64,000 nt of DNA. Source: Streptomyces sp. NBC_01231. GTDB lineage: Bacteria > Actinomycetota > Actinomycetes > Streptomycetales > Streptomycetaceae. This document shows positions 44,735 through 54,021 of the stretch, in pieces. The stretch is taken from contig CP108521.1 of the NCBI GenBank assembly GCA_035999765.1, forward strand, positions 7,750,001-7,814,000, written 5' to 3'. A program made the position numbers and the translations under genes. Positions within the stretch are counted from its first letter, which is position 1. Every line of letters starts with the position of its first letter. The notes under the pieces were generated by a model. That model made no database searches. It saw nothing but the letters and a program-made list of their open reading frames with translations, and was not told the origin of the DNA.

Positions 44735-47354
44735 CCCCGCGGTCTCCGAGTCCTCCGAGTCCGCCGAGGACACCTCCCTCCAGGCGCTGCGGCGACTGGA
44801 CACCGGCCCGCGCGGACTGACCGAGGCCGAGGCCCAGACCCGGCTCGCGCGGACCGGCGAGAACACGCTCCCCGAACTCCGTACGCCCTCCTGGCCCCGC
44901 CGGTTCGTGCGCGGCCCACGGGACCCCTTCACCGCCGTACTGCTCTGTCTGGGCCTGGTCTCGGCGGCCGTCGCCTCCTGGGGCACCGCCGCGGTGATCC
45001 TCGCGCTGGTCGCGGTCAGCTGCGTACTGCGGGCGAGCGGCGAGCACCGTGCCGACCGTTCCATGGCCGCGCTGCGCGCCCTGGTCGCCGGCACGGCCAC
45101 CGTGCTGCGGCGCGAGGAGGGCGGCCCCTCGGGCCCGTCGGTACGGGAGATCCCGGTCGCCGAGCTGGTCCCGGGGGACGTGATCCGCCTCGGTCCCGGT
45201 GACCTGGTCCCCGCGGACGTACGACTCCTGCGGACCCGCGGGCTGACCGTGCACCAGGCGGCACTGACCGGGGAGTCGGCGCCGGTGGCGAAGGCGGCGG
45301 AGGACGGGCCCGGTGCCGGCAACCTCGGCGGAGGCGGAGGGGACGGGCCCGGTGCCGGCCACCTCGGGGGCTCCGGAGAGGACGGGTCCTTCGCGGCGCC
45401 GTACCTGTGCTTCCAGGGCAGCGGTGTCGTCACGGGCAGTGCCACCGCCGTCGTCCTCGCCACGGGCCCGCGGACCCGGCTGGCCGCCGCGCACCGCCCG
45501 GCGCCGGGCCGGCGGACGCAGAGCGCGTTCGACCGGTCCGTGTTCGGCATCTCCTGGGTACTGATCCGGTTCATGCTGCTCACCCCGCCCCTCGTCCTGA
45601 TGGCCAACGCGGCCCTGCGCGGCCGGGGTTCGGAGACGCTGCCGTTCTCCGTCGCGGTGGCCGTCGGACTCACCCCCGAGATGCTCCCCGTGATCGTCAC
45701 GACCTGTCTGGCCCGCGGGGCCGCGCTGCTTGCCCGCACCCACGGTGTGATCGTCAAGCGGCTGCCCGCCCTGCACGACCTGGGCGCGGTGGACGTGCTG
45801 TGCGTCGACAAGACCGGCACCCTCACCCAGGACCGGCCGGTCGTCGAGCGGTCCCTCGACCCGGCCGGGCGGGACGACCCCGACGTACTGCGCTGGGCAG
45901 CCGTCAACGCCTGGTGGACCCTCCAACTCGCCGACCTGCCCGCCCCGGACGCCTTCGACGAGGCGCTCCTGGAGGCCGCCGGACCGGTCGGCGAGGAGGA
46001 GGACGGCGTGGACGCCGTGCCCTTCGATCCGGTACGGCGGCTGGCCGCCGCGGTGGTCCACGGCCGCCTCGGCACGCACACCCTGGTCGTCAAGGGTGCC
46101 GTGGAGGACGTACTGGAACGGTGCGTCCTCGAAGGGGCGGAGCGTCGGCGGCTGAGCGCGTTCGCCGCACGCGAGGCGTCGGCCGGGCTGCGGCTGCTGG
46201 CCGTGGCCACGGCCGACCGACCGGCCCGCACCCGCGCGTACACGCCGGCCGACGAACGCGGCCTGACCTTCCGGGGCTTCGTCACCTTCCGGGACGCCCT
46301 CGCCCCGACCGCGGCCGAGGCGCTGCGCCGGCTCACCGCCCTCGGAGTCACCGTCCAGGTCCTCACCGGCGACCACCCGGACACGGCCGCGCGGGCCTGC
46401 CGCGACCTGGGACTGGACCCGGGGGAGGTACGCGTGGCGAACGGGCCGGCCGAGGCGCACGGCACCGGTGGGTCCGAAACCGGCCCCGGCCGAACCACCG
46501 TCGTGGCCCGCTGCACCCCCGCCGACAAGGCCCGTGTCGTCGCCGGTCTGCGGGCCGCCGGGCACACCGTCGGCTTCCTCGGCGACGGGGTCAACGACGT
46601 GCCCGCCCTGCGCGCCGCGGACGTCGGCATCGCGCCCCGGGGCGCCGTGGACGCGGCCCGGGAGGCCGCCGACGTGGTGCTGGCCGACAAGGGGCTCGCG
46701 GCGATCGGACACGCGGTCACCGCCGGACGGCAGGCCGGCGGCAACATCGCCTCGTATCTGCGCGTCACCCTCTCCTCGAATGTCGGCAACGTCCTCGCGA
46801 TGCTCTCCGCCGGCCTGCTGCTGCCCTTCCTGCCGATGCTCCCGGTCCAGGTCCTCGTACAGAACCTGTGCTTCGACGCGGCCCAGCTCGCCTTCGCCCA
46901 CGACCGTCCCGGGGCGGCGGCGCTGCGCCGGCCGGCCGTGCTGCGGCCGCGCGCCTTCCTCCGGTTCATCACCGGCTTCGGCGCGCTGAACGCGGTCGCC
47001 GACCTCGCCACCTTCGCCGTCCTCGCGCTCGCGCTGCGCGGACCCGACGCGCTCGACGACCGTACGGTGTTCCACTCCGCCTGGTTCACCGAGAACCTGC
47101 TCACCCAGGCCCTGGTGATGCTGCTCCTGCGCACCGGCCGGGGCCCGGCCGAGGGCCGTGGCCGGGGCCCCGTCGGCCGGGCGGCGGCCCTGCTGGCCGT
47201 CGCCGGACTGCTGCTGCCGCCGAGCCCGCTGGGCACGTCGCTCGGTATGACCGCCCTGCCCGCCGCCTCCTACCTGCTGCTCGCCGCGGTCCTCGGCCTG
47301 TACGCCCTCGCGCTGACCGCGGCCCGGGCGTGGCACGAGGGACGTCAGCCGTAG
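44724..47354 (+). CDS. mgtA: MgtA-like P-type (P3B) Mg2+-transporting ATPase
   Basis: The 876-residue protein has an N-terminal cation-ATPase domain (LRRLDTGPRGLTEAEAQTRL), TGES near 181, the phosphorylated Asp in DKTGTLTQD near 362, TGDHPDT, GDGVNDVPALRAAD near 621 and about ten membrane spans. The C-terminal spans resemble MgtA. Two copies of a 12-residue Gly-rich unit (GDGPGAGNLGG-like) are inserted after TGESAPVAKA, at about 190-215. GTG start overlaps the ArsR gene. Mg2+ is the usual substrate; other divalent ions are possible. Confidence 0.88.
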   Translation: MASDPAVSESSESAEDTSLQALRRLDTGPRGLTEAEAQTRLARTGENTLPELRTPSWPRRFVRGPRDPFTAVLLCLGLVSAAVASWGTAAVILALVAVSCVLRASGEHRADRSMAALRALVAGTATVLRREEGGPSGPSVREIPVAELVPGDVIRLGPGDLVPADVRLLRTRGLTVHQAALTGESAPVAKAAEDGPGAGNLGGGGGDGPGAGHLGGSGEDGSFAAPYLCFQGSGVVTGSATAVVLATGPRTRLAAAHRPAPGRRTQSAFDRSVFGISWVLIRFMLLTPPLVLMANAALRGRGSETLPFSVAVAVGLTPEMLPVIVTTCLARGAALLARTHGVIVKRLPALHDLGAVDVLCVDKTGTLTQDRPVVERSLDPAGRDDPDVLRWAAVNAWWTLQLADLPAPDAFDEALLEAAGPVGEEEDGVDAVPFDPVRRLAAAVVHGRLGTHTLVVKGAVEDVLERCVLEGAERRRLSAFAAREASAGLRLLAVATADRPARTRAYTPADERGLTFRGFVTFRDALAPTAAEALRRLTALGVTVQVLTGDHPDTAARACRDLGLDPGEVRVANGPAEAHGTGGSETGPGRTTVVARCTPADKARVVAGLRAAGHTVGFLGDGVNDVPALRAADVGIAPRGAVDAAREAADVVLADKGLAAIGHAVTAGRQAGGNIASYLRVTLSSNVGNVLAMLSAGLLLPFLPMLPVQVLVQNLCFDAAQLAFAHDRPGAAALRRPAVLRPRAFLRFITGFGALNAVADLATFAVLALALRGPDALDDRTVFHSAWFTENLLTQALVMLLLRTGRGPAEGRGRGPVGRAAALLAVAGLLLPPSPLGTSLGMTALPAASYLLLAAVLGLYALALTAARAWHEGRQP
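45303..45390 (+). repeat. In-frame 36-bp tandem repeat within the MgtA-like gene
   Basis: The stretch ggacgggcccggtgccggc recurs after about 39 bases, with a third degenerate copy. It encodes a glycine-rich loop in the actuator domain, which is unusual for this otherwise conserved part of P-type ATPases. Confidence 0.8.
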
Positions 47355-48889
47355 GTCAGGTTCGAGCAGGGGTCGTCGTCCGCGGACCGGGCACCGTCCG
47401 CGACCTCCGAGGGCACGGCCGTCGGGGTCGGCGAGGCGCTCAGGTCGGTGGTGCCGGCGTACGACTGGCCGAGTACGACACTGATCCCGGAGCCGGTGAC
47501 GGGCTCGATCCCGGCGCCCGGGAAGGCCCTGGCGACGGTCTGGGCCCGGGTCCTCAGTCCCGGGCCGTACTCGACGAGGGTGACCGGGTGGTCCTGGGCG
47601 GACGCCGTCGCCGTACCGGTGACCGTGAAGCCGTCCGCGGTGAGCGCGGCGGCGGCGCGGGCGGCCAGGCCGGCCACGGTGGTGCCGTTGTAGACGGCGA
47701 CCTCGATGCCGTCGCCGGAGACGGAGCCGGAGACGGAGCCGGAGCCGGAGGCCGGCGTGGGGGAGGGGGAGGACGCGGACGTGCCCTCGCCCTGCTTCGC
47801 GCCCGCGTTCCTGCCGTCGATGGTGCGGTCCGCCTTGAGCGCCGCCCACAGCGCGTCGGCGTCGGGCTGCACGATCGCGACCCGTGAACCCTCGTACCGC
47901 CAGGGCAGCGTGACGAACTTGGTGTTGTGCAGGTCGATGTCCTTGAGGGACATCGCGAACGAGATGAGTTTGTCGGCGGAGCCCAGGCCGGGGTCGACGG
48001 TCAGCGACTCGGTGGCCGCGTCGGCGAGCGGCAGCAGCTTGGCCGGGGACATGCCCTTGCTCTTCACCTCCTTCAACAGGCTTGCCACGAAGGCCTGTTG
48101 GCGCTTGATGCGGCCGATGTCGGACCCGTCACCGATGCCGTGCCGGATGCGGACGTAGTCCAGCGCCCGCTGTCCCGAGACGGTCTGCGCGCCCTTCTTG
48201 AACAGCAGCTTGCCGGGGGTCGTGCGGTGCGGGTCGAGGTCGTTCTCGTAGACGTCCTGCGGGAGGCAGACCCGTACGCCGCCCACCACCTCGGTGAGGC
48301 GGGCGAAGCCCTTGAAGTCGACGACGACGGTGTGGTCGACGCGCAGGCCGGTGAGTTGCTCGACCGTGTTCTGGGTGCAGGCGGGGTTGCCCCGGGCGGT
48401 CTCGCCGACGGAGTAGGCCGCGTTGAACATGGTGTCGGTCTGCGTCCTCGTCCAGCCGCCGTCGGGCAGTTTGCACGGCGGGACGGTGACCAGGGTGTCG
48501 CGGGGGATGGAGACGGCCAGGGCGTGCCGGTGGTCGGCGTATATGTGCAGCAGGAACGTCGTGTCCGAGCGGCCTATGTCGTTCTTGTCGCCGCCGCCGA
48601 GCGCGGCGTTGCCGTCGGTGCGCGCGTCGGAGCCGATGACCAGCACGTTCTCGCCCTTCGACGCGCCGGCTTCGGGCCGGTTGTCGGACAGCCCGCCCGC
48701 GTCGAACGTGGTGATGTTGCCGTCCAGTCGCAGATAGAGCCAGCCGGCTCCCGCTCCCGTGAGCACCAGCAGGGTGAGACAGACCACGAGCACGACACGG
48801 GCCCGGCCGCCGCGCCGGCGTCTGCGCTCCCGGCGTGTGGCGGGCCGGTGGCGCTGCGGAGCTGTCCTGCGGTGGCTGCTCACGGTCAT
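47345..48889 (-). CDS. LytR-CpsA-Psr (LCP) family cell-wall glycopolymer ligase with LytR_C domain
   Basis: AGGAGG lies 8 bases before the ATG at 48889. The 514-residue protein has a basic cytosolic tail, one span at about 32-53, an LCP domain (VLVIGSDARTD near 84, DTTFLLHIYADHRHALAVSIPRDTLV near 112-137, RQQAFVASLLKEV near 275) and a C-terminal LytR_C domain (EVAVYNGTTVAGLAARAAAAL near 395-415) after a Ser/Gly/Val linker. LCP enzymes transfer wall polymers such as teichoic acids to peptidoglycan. The gene is convergent with the ATPase gene, overlapping it by 10 bases. Confidence 0.92.
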   Translation of the reverse strand: MTVSSHRRTAPQRHRPATRRERRRRRGGRARVVLVVCLTLLVLTGAGAGWLYLRLDGNITTFDAGGLSDNRPEAGASKGENVLVIGSDARTDGNAALGGGDKNDIGRSDTTFLLHIYADHRHALAVSIPRDTLVTVPPCKLPDGGWTRTQTDTMFNAAYSVGETARGNPACTQNTVEQLTGLRVDHTVVVDFKGFARLTEVVGGVRVCLPQDVYENDLDPHRTTPGKLLFKKGAQTVSGQRALDYVRIRHGIGDGSDIGRIKRQQAFVASLLKEVKSKGMSPAKLLPLADAATESLTVDPGLGSADKLISFAMSLKDIDLHNTKFVTLPWRYEGSRVAIVQPDADALWAALKADRTIDGRNAGAKQGEGTSASSPSPTPASGSGSVSGSVSGDGIEVAVYNGTTVAGLAARAAAALTADGFTVTGTATASAQDHPVTLVEYGPGLRTRAQTVARAFPGAGIEPVTGSGISVVLGQSYAGTTDLSASPTPTAVPSEVADGARSADDDPCSNLTYG

Positions 48890-48920
48890 CGGCGCCCTCC
48901 TGTGCCTCACCTTGGGTTGT

Positions 48921-48944
48921 ACAGTTGCGCAATGTAGCAACTGT
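48921..48944. promoter_or_regulatory. Operator-like inverted repeat ACAGTTGC-N8-GCAACTGT
   Basis: Perfect 8-bp arms are separated by 8 bases. The repeat is centred in the 82-base gap between the divergent starts of the LCP gene (48889) and the TatA-like gene (48972). Arm size and two-turn spacing fit a dimeric MarR- or TetR-type repressor. No regulator gene is adjacent. Confidence 0.6.
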
Positions 48945-48971
48945 TGAGCGAAGGAAAACGAGAGGGCTGTC

Positions 48972-49310
48972 ATGCTGCGCAACGGACTGGAACCCTGGCA
49001 CCTGCTGGTCCTGGCGATCGTGATCATCGTGCTCTTCGGCTCGAAGAAACTGCCGGACACGGCGCGGGCCTTCGGCAAGTCGATGCGCATCCTCAAGAGC
49101 GAGGCGAAGGCGCTGAAGGACGCGAGCGCAACGCCGGGTGCGCAGGCTGACGCGAAGACGGAAGCGGAGGCAGGCCCGACGGTGGCGGCGAACGTGACCG
49201 GTGCGAACGGGGCTGACGCGAAGGTGACTGACGCGAACGTGACCGGTGCGAACGGGGCGGCGGCGACAGTGAACGTGCCGGTGTCGGAGCCGCCCGCTGC
49301 CGCGCGGTGA
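48972..49310 (+). CDS. tatA: TatA-like twin-arginine translocase subunit
   Basis: The 112-residue protein has a single N-terminal span (LLVLAIVIIVLFGSKKLPD), the hinge FGSKKLP and an amphipathic helix to about residue 50, as in TatA. GAGAGGG precedes the ATG. The C-terminal 60 residues are Ala/Thr-rich with two NVTGANGA units from a 26-base direct repeat. No tatB or tatC is in the window, so this is probably an extra TatA or a TatA-like pore protein. Confidence 0.88.
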   Translation: MLRNGLEPWHLLVLAIVIIVLFGSKKLPDTARAFGKSMRILKSEAKALKDASATPGAQADAKTEAEAGPTVAANVTGANGADAKVTDANVTGANGAAATVNVPVSEPPAAAR

Positions 49311-49412
49311 GCGCCTCGGGCGGGGCCGTCCGACCGATGTCGGGCAACTCCGGGCCGGGGAGTCGTCCGACGCCAGGCCACCCGAACCCCAGGCCGCCCG
49401 ACGCCGGGCAAC

Positions 49413-49448
49413 CCCGGGCCGCCCGGTGAGCTCACCGGGCGGCCCGGG
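49413..49448. terminator. Perfect 36-bp palindromic hairpin between convergent genes
   Basis: The 36 bases from 49413 are a perfect palindrome centred on GAGCTC, with no loop spacer. It lies just before the DUF6114 stop (49455) and about 100 bases after the tatA-like stop. It can fold as an 18-bp stem on either strand and is probably a bidirectional terminator. Confidence 0.75.
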
Positions 49449-49454
49449 CGGGCC

Positions 49455-49976
49455 TCAGACGGATTCGACGGTCTGTCGTTGACCGGCCTGACGCTGAGCC
49501 GTCTCGTCGTGAACCGGCCCGTCGTGAGCGGTCGGTCCGGCGGACGCCGCCCCGTGGAGTTCCTTCGCCTCGCGCGTCCTCTTCCGGCGTTGCCGTCGGC
49601 TCACGCGCGGCGCCTGGTCGGGCAGCCAGCCGAAGGCGAGGCAGCTTCCCACCGCCCCCAGCAGGAGGCCGATGAAGAAGCCGCCCAGGTTCGAGGTGAG
49701 CCAGGTGCCCAGGGACAGCAGAATGCCGGTGATCGAGTAGAAGAGGCGCTGCGTGGGATTGAAGAGGATCAGTAGCCCGAGCAGCACCATCAGGGCCGGC
49801 AGGAGGTAACCGGCCAGGCCCTGCATGCCGATGTGCATGATGACCTTGAGCGACGCCTTCTCGGTGAGCAGGACCTCCGCTCCGCCCAGGGCGAGCAGCA
49901 GCCCGCCCCAGAACGGACGGCGGGCCCGCCAGCGCCGGAAGGCGGAGCGCGCGTCCTGACCTGGCCGGCCCGACAT
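49455..49976 (-). CDS. DUF6114 membrane protein
   Basis: The 173-residue protein begins RRWRARRPFWGGLLLALGGAEVL, typical of DUF6114, and has four spans (about 23-40, 50-75, 80-95 and 100-118), followed by a basic then hydrophilic tail. It starts one base into the stop of the DUF6230 gene (TGATG), so the two are coupled. The pair is common in Streptomyces; no biochemical role is known to me. Confidence 0.82.
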   Translation of the reverse strand: MSGRPGQDARSAFRRWRARRPFWGGLLLALGGAEVLLTEKASLKVIMHIGMQGLAGYLLPALMVLLGLLILFNPTQRLFYSITGILLSLGTWLTSNLGGFFIGLLLGAVGSCLAFGWLPDQAPRVSRRQRRKRTREAKELHGAASAGPTAHDGPVHDETAQRQAGQRQTVESV

Positions 49977-50668
49977 CAGCAGCCCTTGTCGCTGAAGCTC
50001 AGCTTCAGACCCGGCAGTTTGAACACGCCGGCGGTGGTGGCGTAGTTGGTCTGCCGCAGGTTGGCGATACGCACGGTGTCGGCCTGCTGGCTGAAGACAC
50101 CGATCGGGCCCTTCACGCCGGCCTTGGTGAGGGTGCTGGCGTCGTTGCCGATCTCGATGTTGGTGAAGGAGGCGTTGCCCGACAGTTCGGTCGAGTCGGT
50201 GGTCAGGTCGCTCGCCTTGACCTTCTGCGCCCCGCTGCCGGCCTTGATGAGCAGGTTGGTGCCGCCCAGGTCGACGCTCTGGCACAGCGAGTCGAGCGTG
50301 GCGTCCTTGATGGCGGACGTGACGACCAGTACCTGACCACCGGTGTCGCCCGCGTTCGGGCTGCCTTCGGCCATGCTGTCGAGGCCGCCGAACTGCTCGA
50401 ATCCGGTGCCTTTGAGCTCGGTCGCGGTGACCGTGAAGGGCATGCCGGAGATGGCGAACTGCACACCCAGCGCTCCCTCGGCGGTCAGGATCGCGAGCCC
50501 CGCGGCGACGGCTGCGGCCGGCACCGCCATGATCGCGGCCCGGCGCGCCCGCACCCGCCCGCGTCTGACGGAACCGTCGGGGACATTGGGCACTTCGGTT
50601 GCGGAACCGCTTTCCGGGTTCTCTGGGGTGTTACCGGCGGACGAGGTGACGTCCGAGGACGAGGCCAT
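49976..50668 (-). CDS. DUF6230 exported or membrane-anchored protein
   Basis: The 230-residue protein has a hydrophilic N-terminus, a basic patch (RRGRVRARRAA near 36-46), one hydrophobic segment near 47-68, then a beta-rich domain beginning GVQFAISGMPFTVTATELKG. AGGAG precedes the ATG. It is probably anchored by the N-terminal helix with the body outside the membrane, working with the DUF6114 protein. Older annotations of relatives as cholesterol esterase are not supported by anything I see. Confidence 0.8.
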   Translation of the reverse strand: MASSSDVTSSAGNTPENPESGSATEVPNVPDGSVRRGRVRARRAAIMAVPAAAVAAGLAILTAEGALGVQFAISGMPFTVTATELKGTGFEQFGGLDSMAEGSPNAGDTGGQVLVVTSAIKDATLDSLCQSVDLGGTNLLIKAGSGAQKVKASDLTTDSTELSGNASFTNIEIGNDASTLTKAGVKGPIGVFSQQADTVRIANLRQTNYATTAGVFKLPGLKLSFSDKGC

Positions 50669-51960
<1,292 letters not shown>

Positions 51961-51962
<2 letters not shown>

Positions 51963-51988
51963 CGCTGTTCCGCCCGGCGTTCAGCGTC
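51961..51988. terminator. Possible hairpin at convergent stops
   Basis: GACGCTG at 51961 and CAGCGTC at 51982 make a 7-bp stem with a 14-base loop. It overlaps both stop codons of the convergent genes, so it might end transcripts from both. Confidence 0.4.
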
Positions 51989-52940
51989 GGCGCAACCGCA
52001 GCGCCAGGGCGGCGCCCCCGGTGAGCAACAGCACCGCGGCGGCGCCGCCCGCCACCGCAGGCGTGGACGGGCCGGAGTCCGAGTCGGCCGTGGAGGCCAC
52101 CGGAGTGCTGTCCGGGGCGGCGCCGGCCTCGGTGCGGCTTCTGCCGGAAGGGGCGGTGCTCGGTGTCGGCCCGGTCGCCGCCGGGCTCCGCGGCGCGGAC
52201 TTCGTGGGTTTCGCGGACTTCGCGGGCGACTCGGCGGCGCTCTCGCTGTCGTCCGTGGCCGAGCCCGATCCCCCGCCGGCCTGCGTGCCCGAGCTCTTCG
52301 CCGCCGGGAACACCACGTCCGAGCACGAGTAGTACGTGTCCGGCGTACTGCTGTTCTGCCAGATCGTGTACAGCACATGCCGTCCCGTCCGGTCGGACGG
52401 CAGTGTCGCGTCGAGCCGGTACGCCCCGTTCGTCAGCGTCGGGTCCGTCACCTGCGCGAACGGCTTCTCCGGAAGGTCCGACCAGGTCAGCGGCTTCGTC
52501 GGGTCGTAGCCGGGCTTGGTGAGATAGAGCTTGAACGTGCCGGTGTGCGGGATCGTCGAGGCGTACCGCATGGTCAGCGAGGCGCCGGGCGTCATACGGG
52601 TGGACGGCCAGTCGGCGCGGGCGAGGTCGAGGCCCCGATAGGCGGGCAGCCCGCCGCTGCACAGCTCTCCGTCGGGGACGGTCTGCCGGTCCCGGCCGTT
52701 CACGTTCGCGATGCGCAGGTTGTCCCAGGCGGTGAAGGGCGACCCGTTCGCGGCGACGGCGGCCCGGCAGGCGGCGGTGCCCGACTCCCCGCCGTCGGGG
52801 GAGCAGCCGTAGACCCGGCTGACCGGGTCCGTGGGGGCGCCGTGCGCCACGGCGGGCGCCGCCGCCCACACGCCCAGCAGCAGTGGACTCGCGGCGGTCA
52901 TCGCCAGAACGGCGGTGCGATGTGCGGTCGTCCGGGGCAT
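51981..52940 (-). CDS. AA10 lytic polysaccharide monooxygenase with C-terminal membrane anchor
   Basis: The 319-residue protein has a signal peptide ending AVA at about 32, leaving an N-terminal His in HGAPTDPVSR, the first copper-brace ligand. The AA10-type YGC and ACRAAV follow, then the second likely His in STIPHTG (near 131) and SCSDVVF (near 205). After a Ser/Thr/Pro-rich linker the chain ends in a hydrophobic helix and RLRRR, which would hold the enzyme at the membrane. AA10 enzymes cut chitin or cellulose oxidatively; the substrate here is unknown. Confidence 0.88.
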   Translation of the reverse strand: MPRTTAHRTAVLAMTAASPLLLGVWAAAPAVAHGAPTDPVSRVYGCSPDGGESGTAACRAAVAANGSPFTAWDNLRIANVNGRDRQTVPDGELCSGGLPAYRGLDLARADWPSTRMTPGASLTMRYASTIPHTGTFKLYLTKPGYDPTKPLTWSDLPEKPFAQVTDPTLTNGAYRLDATLPSDRTGRHVLYTIWQNSSTPDTYYSCSDVVFPAAKSSGTQAGGGSGSATDDSESAAESPAKSAKPTKSAPRSPAATGPTPSTAPSGRSRTEAGAAPDSTPVASTADSDSGPSTPAVAGGAAAVLLLTGGAALALRLRRR

Positions 52941-53060
52941 CCGGATCGTCTCCTCGGGCGGAACGGTAACGGCGCGCCTCGGGACGGGAACGGTCTGCTC
53001 CCGGCCGGTGCGGTCTGCTCCCCTGCAATACGGAGAACCACCCTCGCCCGTTCACCTCGC

Positions 53061-53110
53061 CGTGCCTCGCCGTGCCTCGCCGTGCCTCGCCGTGCCTCGC
53101 CGTGCCTCGA
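53061..53110. repeat. 10-bp tandem repeat CGTGCCTCGC upstream of the LPMO gene
   Basis: Five consecutive copies of a 10-base unit (the last ending CTCGA) with a degenerate copy before them. They lie 120-170 bases upstream of the LPMO start, in the gap before the NmrA-like stop. A 10-base period keeps each unit on the same helix face. Confidence 0.9.
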
Positions 53111-53166
53111 CAGAGCGGACACTGTCGTTTCAGCCGTGCGAGCGGCGGGCGTCGCTCGTGCGTTGC

Positions 53167-54021
53167 TCAGGCACCGAACGTCGCGAGGTGCTCGGTGGCC
53201 CAGTCCCGATAGGAGCGTGCGGGCCGGCCCAGTAGTTCGCTGATGATCGGATCCACTCGCCCCTTCGCCCCGGCCCGCCCCCGCGCGGCACTCTCCATCA
53301 GGGCCCGCCCCACGGGGGCGGGATAGCGTCGCAGCAGCCCTGCCAGCACCTGATCATCCGTCAACTCGACGAATCGCAGGGGACGTCGGAGCAGTTCCGA
53401 GAGGATCTCCGTCTGCCGCACCGGACTCACCTCCTCGGGCCCGGTGAGCGCGTGCCCCCGCCCGGCATGCTCCGCCACGTCGGTCAGTGCCCGCACCGCC
53501 ACCTCTGCGATGTCCCGAGGATCGACCGCCGCGGTCGCCGCGTCGCCGTGCGGGGCGCGCACCACGCCGTCCTCACGGATCGAGCGTGCCCAGCCCAGGG
53601 TGTTCGACATGAAGGCCCGCGGCCGCAACACGGTCCAGGTGAGGCCGGAGGCCCGCAGCAGCCGTTCGTTCTCCCGGTGCCACTCGGTGACCAGGTCGGT
53701 GGCCTCGGGCTCGACCACTGACAGGGTCGTCACCTTCACCACATGACGGACTCCCGCCGAGCGGGCCGCCGTCAGGAAGTTCTCGTCATGGGCGTGCGTG
53801 AGCGGATCGACGGTGACCAGCAGCGCCGACCGCACCCCGGCCAGTGCCCGCCGCAGACCGGCGGGATCCTCGAAGTCCCCGCCCACCACCTCGGTGTGCG
53901 GTCCCGCGAGGTCCGCGGCGCGCCGGGGATCCCGGGTCAGCAGGCGTACCGGCTCGGTGCCGCGCAGCCGCCGGGCGGTGAGTCCGCCGACGGTACCGGT
54001 CGCCCCGGTCAGCAGGATCAC
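53167..54021 (-). CDS. NmrA-like NAD(P)-binding reductase (SDR family)
   Basis: GTG at 54021 overlaps the stop of the ScbR-like gene (GTGA). The 284-residue protein has the Rossmann motif LTGATGTVGG near 4-13, VVGGDFEDP near 42, and a conserved-looking LRPRAFMSN near 150, as in NmrA/HSCARG-type atypical SDRs. Translational coupling to a butyrolactone receptor suggests a role in the signalling locus, perhaps in reducing the butyrolactone precursor, though the usual ScbB-type reductase is a classical SDR. Confidence 0.85.
   Translation of the reverse strand: MILLTGATGTVGGLTARRLRGTEPVRLLTRDPRRAADLAGPHTEVVGGDFEDPAGLRRALAGVRSALLVTVDPLTHAHDENFLTAARSAGVRHVVKVTTLSVVEPEATDLVTEWHRENERLLRASGLTWTVLRPRAFMSNTLGWARSIREDGVVRAPHGDAATAAVDPRDIAEVAVRALTDVAEHAGRGHALTGPEEVSPVRQTEILSELLRRPLRFVELTDDQVLAGLLRRYPAPVGRALMESAARGRAGAKGRVDPIISELLGRPARSYRDWATEHLATFGA

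Noticed and set aside
44556..47849. 1097-codon minus-strand frame opposite the MgtA-like gene
   Set aside because: The plus strand encodes clear P-type ATPase motifs in this interval. The minus product is low-complexity Arg/Gly/Ala typical of antisense shadows.
47345..49435. Extended start for the LCP protein reaching past the tatA-like gene
   Set aside because: The ATG at 48889 has a strong ribosome site and starts just before the single membrane span; the extension is antisense to the tatA-like gene.
53061..53110. 10-bp repeats considered as an attachment site or CRISPR
   Set aside because: They are directly abutting with no spacers, and there is no integrase or tRNA gene in the area.
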